NCBI RefSeq assembly: GCF_009905735.1
Contig: NZ_JAAALE010000007.1
Coordinates: 62,001-126,000 of the forward strand
Source: Porphyrobacter sp. SLTP
Lineage (GTDB): Bacteria > Pseudomonadota > Alphaproteobacteria > Sphingomonadales > Sphingomonadaceae
DNA: 64,000 nucleotides
Direction of reading: 5' to 3'
Positions 53,022 through 62,965 of the stretch are shown in pieces (the stretch's first letter is position 1; each line of letters opens with the position of its first letter). Under the pieces are notes generated by a model. It was given only the letters and a program-made list of their open reading frames with translations, made no database searches and had not been told where the DNA came from. The translations under genes were made by a program, and so were the position numbers.

Positions 53022-54680
53022 TTAAGCCGCTGCCGCCTGCCTCTGCCCGGCCAGCAAGCCGCGCCCGATCACTTGCGCCTGAATCTCAGCTGCGCCTTCG
53101 AAGATATTGAGAATTCTTGCATCGCATAGCACCCGGCTGATCGGATATTCGAGCGCATAGCCATTGCCGCCGTGGATCTGCACCGCATTGTCCGCCGCGC
53201 TCCACGCCGTGCGTGCGCCGAGCAGCTTCGCCATCCCGGCCTCGATATCGCAGCGTGCGCCCGAATCCTTGGCGCGGGCGGCGGCGTAGGTCAGCTCGCG
53301 CGCCATGATGGTTTCCACCACCATCAGCGCCAGCTTGTCGGCGACGCGCGGGAACTGGGTGAGCGCTTCGCTGAACTGCTTGCGCCCCATCGCATAATCC
53401 AGCGCCAGATCGAACGCGTTCCACGCCACGCCCACAGCGCGGGCGGCGGTCTGGATGCGGGCGCCTTCGAAGGTGCGCATCAGCTGCTTGAAGCCCTGCC
53501 CCTCCGCTCCGCCGAGCAAGCCGTCCGCCGCCACTGCAAAGCCATCAAGCCCCAGCGCATATTCCTTCATGCCCCGATAGCCGAGCACTTCGATCTCGCT
53601 CCCCTCGATCCCCGCATCGGGGAAGGGCGCGGCGTCTGTGCCGCGTGTTTTCTCGGCGAGCAGCATCGAAAGGCCGGCATAGCCCGGCACGGATGCATCG
53701 GTGCGCACCAGCATGGTCATCAGATCGGCGCGCGCGGCGTGGGTGATCCAAGTTTTCGCGCCGGTGACCTGCCAGCTACCATCGCTCTGACGCGCGCCGC
53801 GCGTGCGCACCGCAGCGAGGTCGCTCCCGGTATCGGGCTCGGTGAACACCGCAGTCGGCAAGCACGAGCCATCGGCGATCCGGGGGAGGTATTTCGCCTT
53901 CTGCTCGGGCGTCCCGTTTTCGGCAATCAGTTCGCCCGCGATTTCCGAACGGGTGCCAAGACTCCCGGCGCAAATCCACCCGCGCGACAATTCTTCCGAG
54001 ACCACTGCCATCGCCAGCTTGCCCAGCCCCAACCCGCCGTGCGCCTCAGGAATACACACCCCGAAAACGCCGAGCGCTGCCATCTCGGCAATCACGGCAT
54101 CGGGGATCAGCGCATCGGCCAAGTGCCATTGGTGCGCGTGGGGCGTGATCGCGTCCGCAGTGAAGGCGCGCAGCTGGTCCCGCACCTGATCGAGCGCCTC
54201 ATCGCCCAAGGCTTCGTCAGGCCGCACCCCGTCAGCCAGCAGCGCGGCCAGGGCAGCGCGGCTTTCGGCGCAGTTGCCCTCAGCCAGCAGCCGTGCGGTG
54301 GCCGGATGTGCGGCGAAGGCGCGGGCTTCGGCCTCGGTGCCAAAGGCGGACGGGCGCACCACCTCATTCGCGCTCATCGGCAAGCCGGACGCGATCTGGG
54401 CGAGGTATTCGCCAAAACCGATCCGCACCACGAGTTCCTCGGCCGCACCGAACCGCCCGGCAGCCTCGGCCCGCATCGCCCAGTCCAGCGTCGCTTCCAG
54501 CGCCGCGATACTAGCCGCGATCCAGGCAAAGCCGTGGACCCGGTGCTGCTCACGCGCCAGCAGCGCAGGATCGACCACGCCGCCGGGTGCAACCACCCCC
54601 GCCACCGCTTCTCGCACGCCTTCCCAATATTCACGCGCCGCTATCAACGAAGCGCGCGCCACTGCCATCCATTCGCTCAT
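53022..54680 (-). CDS. mcd: Probable (2S)-methylsuccinyl-CoA dehydrogenase
   Basis: This acyl-CoA dehydrogenase of 552 residues has an extra N-terminal region (about 150 residues) with [20 protein letters not shown] and [20 protein letters not shown], characteristic of the ethylmalonyl-CoA pathway enzyme. The core has [34 protein letters not shown], and the catalytic Glu in [16 protein letters not shown]. It oxidises methylsuccinyl-CoA to mesaconyl-CoA during acetate assimilation. No other pathway gene is in the window, so the call rests on architecture. Confidence 0.72.
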   Translation of the reverse strand: MSEWMAVARASLIAAREYWEGVREAVAGVVAPGGVVDPALLAREQHRVHGFAWIAASIAALEATLDWAMRAEAAGRFGAAEELVVRIGFGEYLAQIASGLPMSANEVVRPSAFGTEAEARAFAAHPATARLLAEGNCAESRAALAALLADGVRPDEALGDEALDQVRDQLRAFTADAITPHAHQWHLADALIPDAVIAEMAALGVFGVCIPEAHGGLGLGKLAMAVVSEELSRGWICAGSLGTRSEIAGELIAENGTPEQKAKYLPRIADGSCLPTAVFTEPDTGSDLAAVRTRGARQSDGSWQVTGAKTWITHAARADLMTMLVRTDASVPGYAGLSMLLAEKTRGTDAAPFPDAGIEGSEIEVLGYRGMKEYALGLDGFAVAADGLLGGAEGQGFKQLMRTFEGARIQTAARAVGVAWNAFDLALDYAMGRKQFSEALTQFPRVADKLALMVVETIMARELTYAAARAKDSGARCDIEAGMAKLLGARTAWSAADNAVQIHGGNGYALEYPISRVLCDARILNIFEGAAEIQAQVIGRGLLAGQRQAAAA

Positions 54681-55073
54681 GCCAGCCGTGCTAGCAGAGC
54701 AATCGCCCGCAGGCGAACCCGCAAAATTGCGCCAGAATTTCACCTATGTTGCTGATGGGTGACAGGTTGCCCCGCGAATGCCGCTGCCGCCCGGATATAC
54801 GTAGAATGACCACTTACCACCGAAACCCCCAACCGTAATACCGGATGTGACGACGCCGGGGGCGCTGGCGCGCGTCGCAACGCAATTGGGGCAGGCAGGC
54901 AAAGGGCGACAACGCCCGGCCACCGACCTCGCGCAGGATGGACCGTACAGAGCACGCTCGACGGGGGATCAACCCTCGCACCGGGACGGCGCTTCTGACG
55001 ACGACGGCACGGCACTGCAATGCCACGCAGCATCGCAGGCCTTGTCCCGGTCACACCTACGCGAGGACACATC
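54681..55073. other. Intergenic region upstream of the TonB receptor gene
   Basis: This is 393 bp of divergent spacer. It should hold the promoters of mcd and the receptor gene. I see no clear promoter pair, repeat or ORF with credible composition. Confidence 0.4.
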
Positions 55074-58000
55074 ATGCGTATTACGAAGCTCTCTCTCCAT
55101 TCGTCGTCGCTTCCCGCCATCGCTGCGGCCCTGCTGGTCGCCGGTCTGGCGCCCGCGCAAGCCCGCGCGCAGGACAGCGTGGCAGAGGAAGACCCTGCCG
55201 CCGAACCCGCGGAACAGATTGTCGTCACCGGCTCGCGCATTTCGGTGAGCGCGGCGACTGAATCCACCAGCCCGATCACGGTGATCGATGCCGAATCCAT
55301 TGCGCTGAGCGGGCAGGCCGATCTCGCCACCCAGCTGCGTAACATCCCCGCGCTGCAAGGCTCTCTGCCGGGCACCGACTCGGTCAACCAGGTGGCCGCG
55401 GGCGACAGTTCGGACCTTGGCCTCAGCCTGTTGAACCTGCGCCAGCTCGGTTCGGTCCGCACGCTGGTGCTTGAAGACGGGCGCCGCCATGTGCCGGGCA
55501 CCGGCGGATCGGCTGCGGTCGATATCGGCGCGATCCCGCAAGGGCGCATCAAGAGCGTAGAAGTGCTGACCGGCGGCGCGTCCTCGGTCTATGGCGCCGA
55601 CGCTGTCAGCGGCGTGGTCAACTTCACGCTGCGGTCAGGCCGCGATTTCGACGGCCTGGAGTTCAACGTTCAGGGCGGTATCTCGGATCAGGGCGATGCC
55701 GAGAATTACAGCATCAGCCTTGCCGGCGGCGGTGAGTTCATGGACGGTCGCGGCAGTGCCGTGTTCTCGGTCGACTACAGCAAGCAGAAGTCACTGAAGG
55801 CCACCGACCGGGACTTTGCCGGGACTGGACTGTTCGGGCTGGGCTTTGCCAATGACGCGATCTTCGACCTGCTCGGCCTGACCGATGCCGATTTCGGCCT
55901 GCCTGCGGGCGAGCGGCCGAGCCAGGCCTTCTACCCCAACGTCACCCTGCCGGTGTCGAGCCGGTTCGGGATCATCGCCATCGACAATGGTTTCGCGAGC
56001 GCCTTTGACGCGGTCAACCTGATCAATCCCAATGGTTCGGTGCCGTTCCTTCCCGGCACCAACATCCCGGTCGCGCAGGTGTTCGACGGTACTGCCTTGC
56101 GCGCTTTCGGGTCTGGCACCTTTGTCGACGCCTTCAGCGCATCGGGCGGTGACGGGATCGGCGCGAACGTCAACGAGCTGATCCTGCCCGAACTGGAACA
56201 GCTGGTCTTCTCCGCCGGAGCGGATTTCGAGATCACGCCAGGAATCGAGGCCTTCTTCGAGGGCAAGTACGCCTTCACCAATGGCGTTGATGCCACCGGC
56301 ACGCCGTTCAATGATGACATTCCGATCCGGCTCGACAACCCCTTCATCCCGGCCGGGCTGCGCGCTCAGGTTACCCAGCTCCAGGGCCTTGGCCAGAGCC
56401 CGGTGATCGCGGTTTCGCGCGACATTCAGGACATCGACGTTCTGCCGCAGGAAGAGACCGAGCGTTCGACGCTGCGCTTCGTGGCAGGTCTGCGCGGCGA
56501 GTTTGAGAAGCTCGGGTGGAAGTGGGAACTGTCCTACAATTATGGCCGTACCGAGGTGGAGTCGGTGTTCAGCAACACCCGTCTCGATGACCGCTATTTC
56601 TACGCGATCGACGCGATTGCGCTGAACGCTGGCAACCTCGCCGGCTTCCGGGCCAACAACCGCACCGTCTCGGCCATCCGCGGTGGTCAGAGCATCCAGA
56701 TCAATCCCGGCACGGCGCAGGCAGGCGACATCATCTGCCGCAGCGAGCTTGACGGCACCGCGCCGGGCGTCTCGCCCTTCCCGCGTCCGCCGCGCAACCC
56801 CGATGGCACGGGCCGGGCGATCAGCTTCACCCCGCGCACCGGGGTCTGTGCCCCGATCAACATCTTCGGCCCGGATGCGATCAACGGCGCCGGGGCTGAC
56901 TTCGCCTTTGTCGATATCACCAACTCGACCATTCTGACCCAGCAGCAGATCCTCGGCTCGCTGGCAGGCGACACGGCCGAGTTCTTCGAGCTGCCGGGTG
57001 GTGCCATCGGCTTTGCGGCGGGCTTCGAATACCGCAAGGACACCTCGCTGTTCACGCCCTCGCCGCTCCAGAACTCGCCGGGGATCACCAGCGGCGTCGT
57101 GTCGAGCGGCTCGCCGGTCAATCCCTCGCCCGATCCGCGCTTCCAGGACCCTTCGATCGAAGTCTACGAAGGCTTCGGCGAAGTGCGCGTGCCGCTGCTG
57201 GCCGGCATGACCTTTGTCGACCTGCTCGAATTCAACGGCGCGATCCGCTTCTCCGATTACAACACCATCGGCAAGACCACCGCATGGACAGTCGGCGGGC
57301 GGTACAAGCCGCATGAAACGCTGGCCTTCCGCGGCACATACTCCGTCGCGGTCCGTGCGCCGAACCTTGCCGAACTGTTCGGCCCGGTCCGCTCGGCCAC
57401 CATTGGCCTGCTGGCCGACCCGTGCGCCGCGGCGAACGTCAACTCGGGCAGCTCGTTCCGTCCGGCCAACTGCCTCGAATTCGTGCCGGCCGGGTTCAAC
57501 CCCGCCAACTTCGCCTCGGCGTTCCGTCCGGGCACCACGGGGGGCAATCCCAATCTGCAAGAGGAAGAGGCCGAAACCTTCACCGCCGGTCTGGTGTGGC
57601 AGCCGACCGGGATGCTCAGCGGGCTGAGCCTGATCGTCGATTACTACGACATCAAGATCACCGGCGCAGTCGGCTCGCTCACCGGCGTGCAGATCGCGGC
57701 GGCCTGCGTCGACTTGCCGAGCACGGACAACCAGTTCTGCGATGCGATCACCCGCAACCCCACAACCGGGGTGATCGACAACTTCACCGCCGGTAACGTG
57801 AACCTCGGCTCGCTCGCGGTGCGCGGGATCGACTTTGCCGCCAACTACAAGTTCGATGTGCCGTTCGGGTCCGACTACGGCACGATCGACCTGTCCTTGA
57901 CCGGCACGCGCTTCCTTGAGGACACGCAGATCTTCAGCGCGACCCCGGGCACGCCCGATCCTGACCCGCTGGTGGCGGAGCAGGACAAAATCTCGCAGGC

Positions 58001-58397
58001 GATCGACAACGACAATCTGGGCGAGTTCGGCAATCCGGAATGGATCGCCAATCTCGGCATCACCTGGAACATGGACGCGTTCACGCTCGGCTGGACCGGG
58101 CGGTTCGAAAGCAGCCAGCTTTCGCCCGGCATTACCAACATTCAGGTGGTCGATGTCGCGATCGAGGGCGGCAAGGTGGTCGTCAAGGATGACAACACCC
58201 TCGTGCCGCTGTCCCAGCGCGACACCGGGGACTCGCTGGTGAGCGACTTCTTCGCCAGCTACGACTTCTCCGAGAAGTTCAGCCTGTATGGCGGGATCAA
58301 CAACGCCTTCGACCGTGAGCCTTACCTCGGCAGCCTGGTGCGGCCGATCGGGGTGCGCGGACGGTTCTTCTACCTCGGGGTGCGCGGATCGTTCTGA
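55074..58397 (+). CDS. TonB-dependent outer-membrane receptor
   Basis: The 1107-residue protein has a signal peptide (MRITKLSLHSSSLPAIAAAL, cleavage near ARAQD), a TonB-box-like QIVVTGSRI, a plug domain (TSPITVIDAESIALSGQADL, then VEVLTGGASSVYGADAVSGV) and a large beta-barrel ending GVRGRFFYLGVRGSF with a C-terminal Phe. The size and long loops fit receptors common in sphingomonads for oligosaccharides or other large substrates. The ligand is unknown. The ATG at 55074 has GAGGA upstream; a terminator follows. Confidence 0.94.
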   Translation: MRITKLSLHSSSLPAIAAALLVAGLAPAQARAQDSVAEEDPAAEPAEQIVVTGSRISVSAATESTSPITVIDAESIALSGQADLATQLRNIPALQGSLPGTDSVNQVAAGDSSDLGLSLLNLRQLGSVRTLVLEDGRRHVPGTGGSAAVDIGAIPQGRIKSVEVLTGGASSVYGADAVSGVVNFTLRSGRDFDGLEFNVQGGISDQGDAENYSISLAGGGEFMDGRGSAVFSVDYSKQKSLKATDRDFAGTGLFGLGFANDAIFDLLGLTDADFGLPAGERPSQAFYPNVTLPVSSRFGIIAIDNGFASAFDAVNLINPNGSVPFLPGTNIPVAQVFDGTALRAFGSGTFVDAFSASGGDGIGANVNELILPELEQLVFSAGADFEITPGIEAFFEGKYAFTNGVDATGTPFNDDIPIRLDNPFIPAGLRAQVTQLQGLGQSPVIAVSRDIQDIDVLPQEETERSTLRFVAGLRGEFEKLGWKWELSYNYGRTEVESVFSNTRLDDRYFYAIDAIALNAGNLAGFRANNRTVSAIRGGQSIQINPGTAQAGDIICRSELDGTAPGVSPFPRPPRNPDGTGRAISFTPRTGVCAPINIFGPDAINGAGADFAFVDITNSTILTQQQILGSLAGDTAEFFELPGGAIGFAAGFEYRKDTSLFTPSPLQNSPGITSGVVSSGSPVNPSPDPRFQDPSIEVYEGFGEVRVPLLAGMTFVDLLEFNGAIRFSDYNTIGKTTAWTVGGRYKPHETLAFRGTYSVAVRAPNLAELFGPVRSATIGLLADPCAAANVNSGSSFRPANCLEFVPAGFNPANFASAFRPGTTGGNPNLQEEEAETFTAGLVWQPTGMLSGLSLIVDYYDIKITGAVGSLTGVQIAAACVDLPSTDNQFCDAITRNPTTGVIDNFTAGNVNLGSLAVRGIDFAANYKFDVPFGSDYGTIDLSLTGTRFLEDTQIFSATPGTPDPDPLVAEQDKISQAIDNDNLGEFGNPEWIANLGITWNMDAFTLGWTGRFESSQLSPGITNIQVVDVAIEGGKVVVKDDNTLVPLSQRDTGDSLVSDFFASYDFSEKFSLYGGINNAFDREPYLGSLVRPIGVRGRFFYLGVRGSF

Positions 58398-58422
58398 CGC
58401 GCGGACTGAGTGGCACAGAGGC

Positions 58423-58455
58423 GGGCGGGACAGTTCACGCTGTCCCGCCCGTTTT
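58423..58455 (+). terminator. Rho-independent terminator of the TonB receptor gene
   Basis: GGGCGGGACAG-ttcacg-CTGTCCCGCCC is followed by GTTTTCGTTT. It starts 25 nt after the stop codon. On the opposite strand it also lies downstream of the convergent acyl-CoA dehydrogenase gene. Confidence 0.9.
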
Positions 58456-58472
58456 CGTTTCCGTCGCCAGCC

Positions 58473-59639
58473 TTACTCGTAAGTCCCCAGCAAGCCGCGG
58501 GCGACCACCCAGTTGTGGATCTCGCTCGGGCCGTCGTAGATGCGCATGGTGCGCAGCTTGTTGCTCATCAGGTAAAGCGGCAGCTCGCGGGTCATGCCCA
58601 TGCCGCCGTAGAGCTGCATCGCATGGTCGACGATTTCATAGGCGCTTTCGATGCAGAAGCTCTTGATCATCGAGATTTCGCTGCGGGTGTCGCGGCCCTC
58701 GTCGATCTTCCACGCGCAATCATAGGTCATCAGCCGCATCGCGTGGATCTTGGTTGCGGCGTCGGCGATCCAGTTCTGCACCGTCTGGCGCGACGACAGC
58801 GGCTTGCCGAAGGTCGTGCGCTGCGGCGCGTAGTCGATCATCATGTCGAGCGCGCGCTGCGCCATGCCGATTGACCACGACGCCATCTCGATCCGCCGCG
58901 TGCCAAGCCGCACCTGCATCGGCGCAAAGCCCTGTCCCCGCTGGCCGAGCAGCTTCCACCCCGGCACCCGGCAATCGTCGAGCGCAATTTCATAGGTCGA
59001 CGTGCCATCGATCATCGGGATCCTGCGCAGCACGTTGAAGCCGGGTGTGCCCTTGTCGACGAGGAAGGCCGACATGCCGTTGCGGCCATTGGGGTTCTTG
59101 TCGGTCACCGCCATCAGGATGGTGAAGTGCGCCTCGGCCCCCTTGGTGATCCAGATCTTGCGGCCGTTGATGATCCAGTCGTCCCCATCCTGCACCGCGG
59201 TGGTGATCATCCGCTGCGGATCGGCCCCGGCGCCGGGTTCCGAAATGCCGATGGCGCTGATGGTCTCGCCGCGCACATAGGGCTCAAGATAGGCTTCGCG
59301 CTGGCGCTCGTCTGCGGCGACCATCAGCATCCTGAGGTTGGGCGAATCGGGCGGGAGGTAATAGGGGACGACCGTCTTGCCGAGCTCTTCGCTGACGCCG
59401 ACCATCGCCACCATCGGCAGGTTCATACCGCCCACTTCCTCCGGCGCGTCGAGCCCCCACAGCCCCAGCTCGCGGCTGACGGCGTCGACCTTCGCGGTCT
59501 CCTCGGCGGTGAGATAGGTCCCATGCCCGATGTTTTCGCGGGCGATCACCGCCTGTTCAAATGGCATCAGCTGATCGCGCACGAACTTGCCGACCAGATC
59601 TTTCAGCATGGCGTGTTCGTGACTGAGCTCGAAATTCAT
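58473..59639 (-). CDS. Acyl-CoA dehydrogenase (ACAD10/11-like group)
   Basis: The 388-residue protein has ELGLWGLDAPEEVGGMNLPM, ISEPGAGADPQRMITTAVQD, AFLVDKGTPGFNVLRRIPMI and QLYGGMGMTRELPLYLM. At the usual catalytic-Glu site it reads IYDGPSEIHNWVVARGLLG, with Asp in place of Glu, as in the ACAD10/11 branch where the base lies elsewhere. The substrate is unknown. It converges on the TonB receptor gene. Confidence 0.88.
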   Translation of the reverse strand: MNFELSHEHAMLKDLVGKFVRDQLMPFEQAVIARENIGHGTYLTAEETAKVDAVSRELGLWGLDAPEEVGGMNLPMVAMVGVSEELGKTVVPYYLPPDSPNLRMLMVAADERQREAYLEPYVRGETISAIGISEPGAGADPQRMITTAVQDGDDWIINGRKIWITKGAEAHFTILMAVTDKNPNGRNGMSAFLVDKGTPGFNVLRRIPMIDGTSTYEIALDDCRVPGWKLLGQRGQGFAPMQVRLGTRRIEMASWSIGMAQRALDMMIDYAPQRTTFGKPLSSRQTVQNWIADAATKIHAMRLMTYDCAWKIDEGRDTRSEISMIKSFCIESAYEIVDHAMQLYGGMGMTRELPLYLMSNKLRTMRIYDGPSEIHNWVVARGLLGTYE

Positions 59640-59880
59640 TACCTCTGTCCCTGTCTACTGGGGTGTCTGCTGCGCCCCTGACACCACACAATACGCACCC
59701 TGTCATCCGCAGGATTGAGAGGGGGCGGCGATTTTTCGGCGCGGCCCCGGCATCCCTCCGCGTGTCCCGGCGTCAGCACGGCTGGACAGTGGCGAGCGCA
59801 GCCACGCTTGACGCACTATACAAAGTCACATAACTGCATAGGTGCAAGTCTGCGACAATTTGCAGGCTTTGGAGGTTACC

Positions 59881-60246
59881 ATGCCCAGTCGGCTGATCGT
59901 GTCGCGCGAACTTGCAGACCTGCTGAAATTGCTCGCCCATGCTGATCGCCTTCGCCTGATCGAAGAGCTCCGCCTTGGCGAAAAGGACGTCACCAGCCTT
60001 GCCATAGCCCTTCAGCTGCCGGCCACCCGGGTCTCCCAGCACCTTGCGTTGCTGCGCGCACACCGCCTTGTCGAAGAGCGGCGCGACGGCCGCTCGCACT
60101 TCTACCGCCTCGCGCACGCTCATCTGGCCGACTGGATTCTCGACGCGCTTCCCTTCGTCGATATTCGCAAGCGGCTGGGAGAGGCCGACCATATCGACAC
60201 CGCGCTCGCCCTGTGGGGCGTGCCGGACCCCAACTCGACTCACTGA
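59881..60246 (+). CDS. ArsR-family regulator (copy 1) of the carbonic anhydrase/SulP block
   Basis: The 121-residue winged-HTH protein begins MPSRLIVSRELADLLKLLAH. It has ALQLPATRVSQHLALLRAHR (recognition helix) and RRDGRSHFYRLAHAHLADWI. It has no Cys cluster for metal sensing. It is paralogous to the ArsR at 62588-62953, which starts MPSRKIVANELAHVL; together they flank the anhydrase and transporter genes. It is 14 nt upstream of the anhydrase gene. Confidence 0.87.
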   Translation: MPSRLIVSRELADLLKLLAHADRLRLIEELRLGEKDVTSLAIALQLPATRVSQHLALLRAHRLVEERRDGRSHFYRLAHAHLADWILDALPFVDIRKRLGEADHIDTALALWGVPDPNSTH

Positions 60247-60260
60247 AAAGGATACCCCCG

Positions 60261-60926
60261 ATGCCCCATTTCGCCCAAGGCGTGGTCAAGTTCCAGCGCG
60301 AGGTGTTCCCGGAAAAGGCCGAGCTGTTCGAAAAGCTCAGCACCGGTCAGAGCCCGGAAGCGCTGTTCATTACCTGCTCGGACAGCCGGATCGAAACGGC
60401 GATGCTGACCCAGACCGATCCGGGTGAGCTTTTCATCTGCCGCAACGCCGGCAATATCGTGCCGCCGCACACCAACCAGACCGGCGGCATGACCGCCTCA
60501 ATCGAATTCGCGATCGGTGCGCTCAAGATCCCGCACATCGTGATCTGCGGCCATACCGAATGCGGGGCGATGAAGGGGGCGATGAACCGTGCCGGCCTCA
60601 CCACCCTCCCCCACGTGCGCGAATGGCTCGGCTACTCGCAGGGTGCGGTCGATATCGTCGATGCGCTAGGCGCGGGCCTCGATGCCGAGGGCAAGATGCG
60701 GATGCTGCTCGAACAGAACGTCATCCTGCAATTGCAGCATTTGAAGACTCACCCCGTGGTCGCCGTGGCGCTCGCGCAGAAGGCGGTGCAGCTGCACGGC
60801 TGGGTCTATGACATCAAGACCGGCGAAGTTACGGCCTATGACGATGCGACCGGGACCTGGATTTCGGTCGAAGAGCGCTATGCCGCTGACATCGCGGAAA
60901 CCGTGATCGGCAAGCACGCCTGCTGA
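60261..60926 (+). CDS. Beta-class carbonic anhydrase
   Basis: The 221-residue protein has the zinc ligands in FITCSDSRIE (Cys39, Asp41-Arg43 dyad) and ICGHTECGAMKG (His98, Cys101). The NAGNIVPPH motif of beta-anhydrases is present. It interconverts CO2 and bicarbonate. It is directly upstream of a SulP transporter, so the pair probably handles bicarbonate. Confidence 0.95.
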   Translation: MPHFAQGVVKFQREVFPEKAELFEKLSTGQSPEALFITCSDSRIETAMLTQTDPGELFICRNAGNIVPPHTNQTGGMTASIEFAIGALKIPHIVICGHTECGAMKGAMNRAGLTTLPHVREWLGYSQGAVDIVDALGAGLDAEGKMRMLLEQNVILQLQHLKTHPVVAVALAQKAVQLHGWVYDIKTGEVTAYDDATGTWISVEERYAADIAETVIGKHAC

Positions 60927-60998
60927 TCGGGCCCCCCCCTTGCCCCTTCTCCTGCCCTCGCTTCCCCCTCTCAACCTCTCGCTTCGGACGCCCCCGCC

Positions 60999-62561
60999 AT
61001 GAACGCCCCTACCGCTGACCGTTTAACCTCTGCCGTGGTGGGGCGCGATTTTCTCGCCTCGATCGTGGTGTTTCTGGTGGCCCTGCCGCTGTGCATGGGC
61101 ATCGCGATTGCCTCCGGCGCGCCGCCCGCGCTCGGCCTGATCACCGGGATCGTCGGCGGATTGGTCGTCGGCAGCATCGCCGGATCGCCCTTGCAGGTCA
61201 GCGGCCCGGCAGCCGGCATGGCGGTGCTGGTCTATCAGCTGGTGCAGGAACACGGGCTGATGATGCTCGGCGTGGTTGGGTTGATTGCGGGCGCGCTGCA
61301 ATTGCTCGCCGGGGTGTTCAAGCTGGGCCAATGGTTCCGGGCGATTTCGCCTTCGGTGATTCACGGGATGCTGGCGGGGATCGGGGTGCTGATCTTCGCC
61401 TCGCAGCTCCACGTCATGCTCGACGATGCACCGCGCGCGAACGGCTTGCTCAACATCGCTGCCATTCCTGAAGCGGTGATCAAGGTCTTCCCGGTCGATG
61501 GCTCGGTGCATCACCTCGCCGCGATGGCGGGGATCGTGACCATCGCCACGATCATCCTCTGGAACCAGTTCAAGCCCAAGGCCCTGGCGCTGATCCCCGG
61601 ACCGCTGCTCGGCGTGATCGTCGGCACCGCCTTCGCCATGGCGTTTGCGCTGCCGATCACGCTGGTGAACCTGCCCGCCACGCTGGCGAGCGGTCTCAAC
61701 ATCCCCACCAGCGAAGCGCTGGCCGGCTTTACCAATCCCGACATCCTCACGCTCGGCCTGGTCTTCGCCTTCGTCGCCAGTGCGGAGACGCTGCTGTGCG
61801 CCACCGCGGTCGACAAGATGCACATCGGCACGCGCACCGATTACGACAAGGAGCTGCGCGCGCAGGGCATCGGCAACATGATCTGCGGCGGGCTTGGCGC
61901 ACTGCCGATGACCGGCGTGATCGTGCGTTCAGCCGCCAATGTCGAAGCGGGTGCGACGACGCGGATTTCGGCGATCATGCACGGCGCGTGGCTGCTGTTG
62001 GCGGTTGTCGCCTTCCCGTTTGTGCTCAACGCCATCCCGACGTCGGTGCTGGCCGCGATCCTTGTCTACACCGGCTACAAGCTCGTTAACGTCGCCCAGA
62101 TCCGCAAGATCGCCGAATTCGGGCGGCAGGAACTGGTGATCTACTTCGCCACGCTGGTGGGCGTTGTCACGATCGACCTGCTGACGGGTGTGATCCTCGG
62201 CTTTGGGCTGGCGACGCTGAAACTGGTCTACACCTTCTCGCACCTCGAAATCCGGCGCGAACATGATGCCGAGACCAACCGCGTCGATCTGTGGATGACG
62301 GGGTCGGCGACGTTCTTCTCGATCCCGCAGCTGGGCCAGGCGCTCGAAAGTTCGCCCTTCGGGTCAGAGGTCCACATCCATGTCGAAAAGCTCGACTATA
62401 TCGACCACGCCTGCCTTGAAATGCTGTCATCGTGGGAGAAGCTGCACCAGAGCACCGGCGGATCGCTGGTGGTCGAATGGAGCGAGCTGGTGGAGCGCTA
62501 TGGCCGCCGCTCGGAAGAGAAGACCGAAATCCCCGGCCTGATGATTCGCCCCGCCGCCTGA
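60999..62561 (+). CDS. SulP-family anion transporter with STAS domain
   Basis: The 520-residue protein has the SulP core (ASIVVFLVALPLCMGIAIAS, PLQVSGPAAGMAVLVYQLV, ETLLCATAVDKMHIGTRTDY) and a C-terminal STAS-like domain (SEVHIHVEKLDYIDHACLEM). The linkage to carbonic anhydrase suggests bicarbonate uptake, as in BicA, but sulfate transport is also possible. It follows the anhydrase by 72 nt. Confidence 0.93.
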   Translation: MNAPTADRLTSAVVGRDFLASIVVFLVALPLCMGIAIASGAPPALGLITGIVGGLVVGSIAGSPLQVSGPAAGMAVLVYQLVQEHGLMMLGVVGLIAGALQLLAGVFKLGQWFRAISPSVIHGMLAGIGVLIFASQLHVMLDDAPRANGLLNIAAIPEAVIKVFPVDGSVHHLAAMAGIVTIATIILWNQFKPKALALIPGPLLGVIVGTAFAMAFALPITLVNLPATLASGLNIPTSEALAGFTNPDILTLGLVFAFVASAETLLCATAVDKMHIGTRTDYDKELRAQGIGNMICGGLGALPMTGVIVRSAANVEAGATTRISAIMHGAWLLLAVVAFPFVLNAIPTSVLAAILVYTGYKLVNVAQIRKIAEFGRQELVIYFATLVGVVTIDLLTGVILGFGLATLKLVYTFSHLEIRREHDAETNRVDLWMTGSATFFSIPQLGQALESSPFGSEVHIHVEKLDYIDHACLEMLSSWEKLHQSTGGSLVVEWSELVERYGRRSEEKTEIPGLMIRPAA

Positions 62562-62587
62562 CCGGCGGCCGGGAGCGGGGGCCAGCG

Positions 62588-62953
62588 TCAGATCACGGTT
62601 TCGGCCGCTTCGGCCCGCCACAGCATCTTCGCCTGTTCGATATCGACGGCGCTCGCCCGGCTGAGACGGTGAGCGACAAAATCGATCCCCTCGATCAGCC
62701 ACAGCGCCAGTTCGGGTTGGGCGAGGCGGTACACGCGCTTCTGCCCATGGGTTTCGGTCTCCACCAACGCGATCGCGCGCAGGACACCCAGGTGCTGCGA
62801 AACGCGCGTCGGCGAGATTTCCAGCAGATCGCCCAACTCGTTCACTGTCTGGTCGCCGGCTTGCAGCTTGAGCAACAGGCGGATGCGATCAGGGTGCGAG
62901 ATCTGCCGCAGGACGTGCGCCAATTCGTTTGCAACAATCTTGCGGCTCGGCAT
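62588..62953 (-). CDS. ArsR-family regulator (copy 2)
   Basis: The 121-residue protein starts MPSRKIVANELAHVLRQISH with the HTH LLEISPTRVSQHLGVLRAIA and the C-terminal IDFVAHRLSRASAVDIEQAK. It is clearly related to the ArsR at 59881 (same start, same TRVSQHL helix). It faces the SulP gene convergently and lies 12 nt downstream of the last gene on the same strand. Confidence 0.87.
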   Translation of the reverse strand: MPSRKIVANELAHVLRQISHPDRIRLLLKLQAGDQTVNELGDLLEISPTRVSQHLGVLRAIALVETETHGQKRVYRLAQPELALWLIEGIDFVAHRLSRASAVDIEQAKMLWRAEAAETVI

Positions 62954-62965
62954 GTCGGAAACCTC

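Noticed and set aside
55791..57560. 589-codon minus-strand frame inside the TonB receptor gene
   Set aside because: Long open antisense frames are expected with this codon bias; no recognisable domain and no SD.
61023..61823. 266-codon minus-strand frame opposite the SulP gene
   Set aside because: It lies wholly inside a well-supported transporter gene; its translation is His/Arg/Asp-rich with no motif, typical of an antisense shadow in GC-rich DNA.
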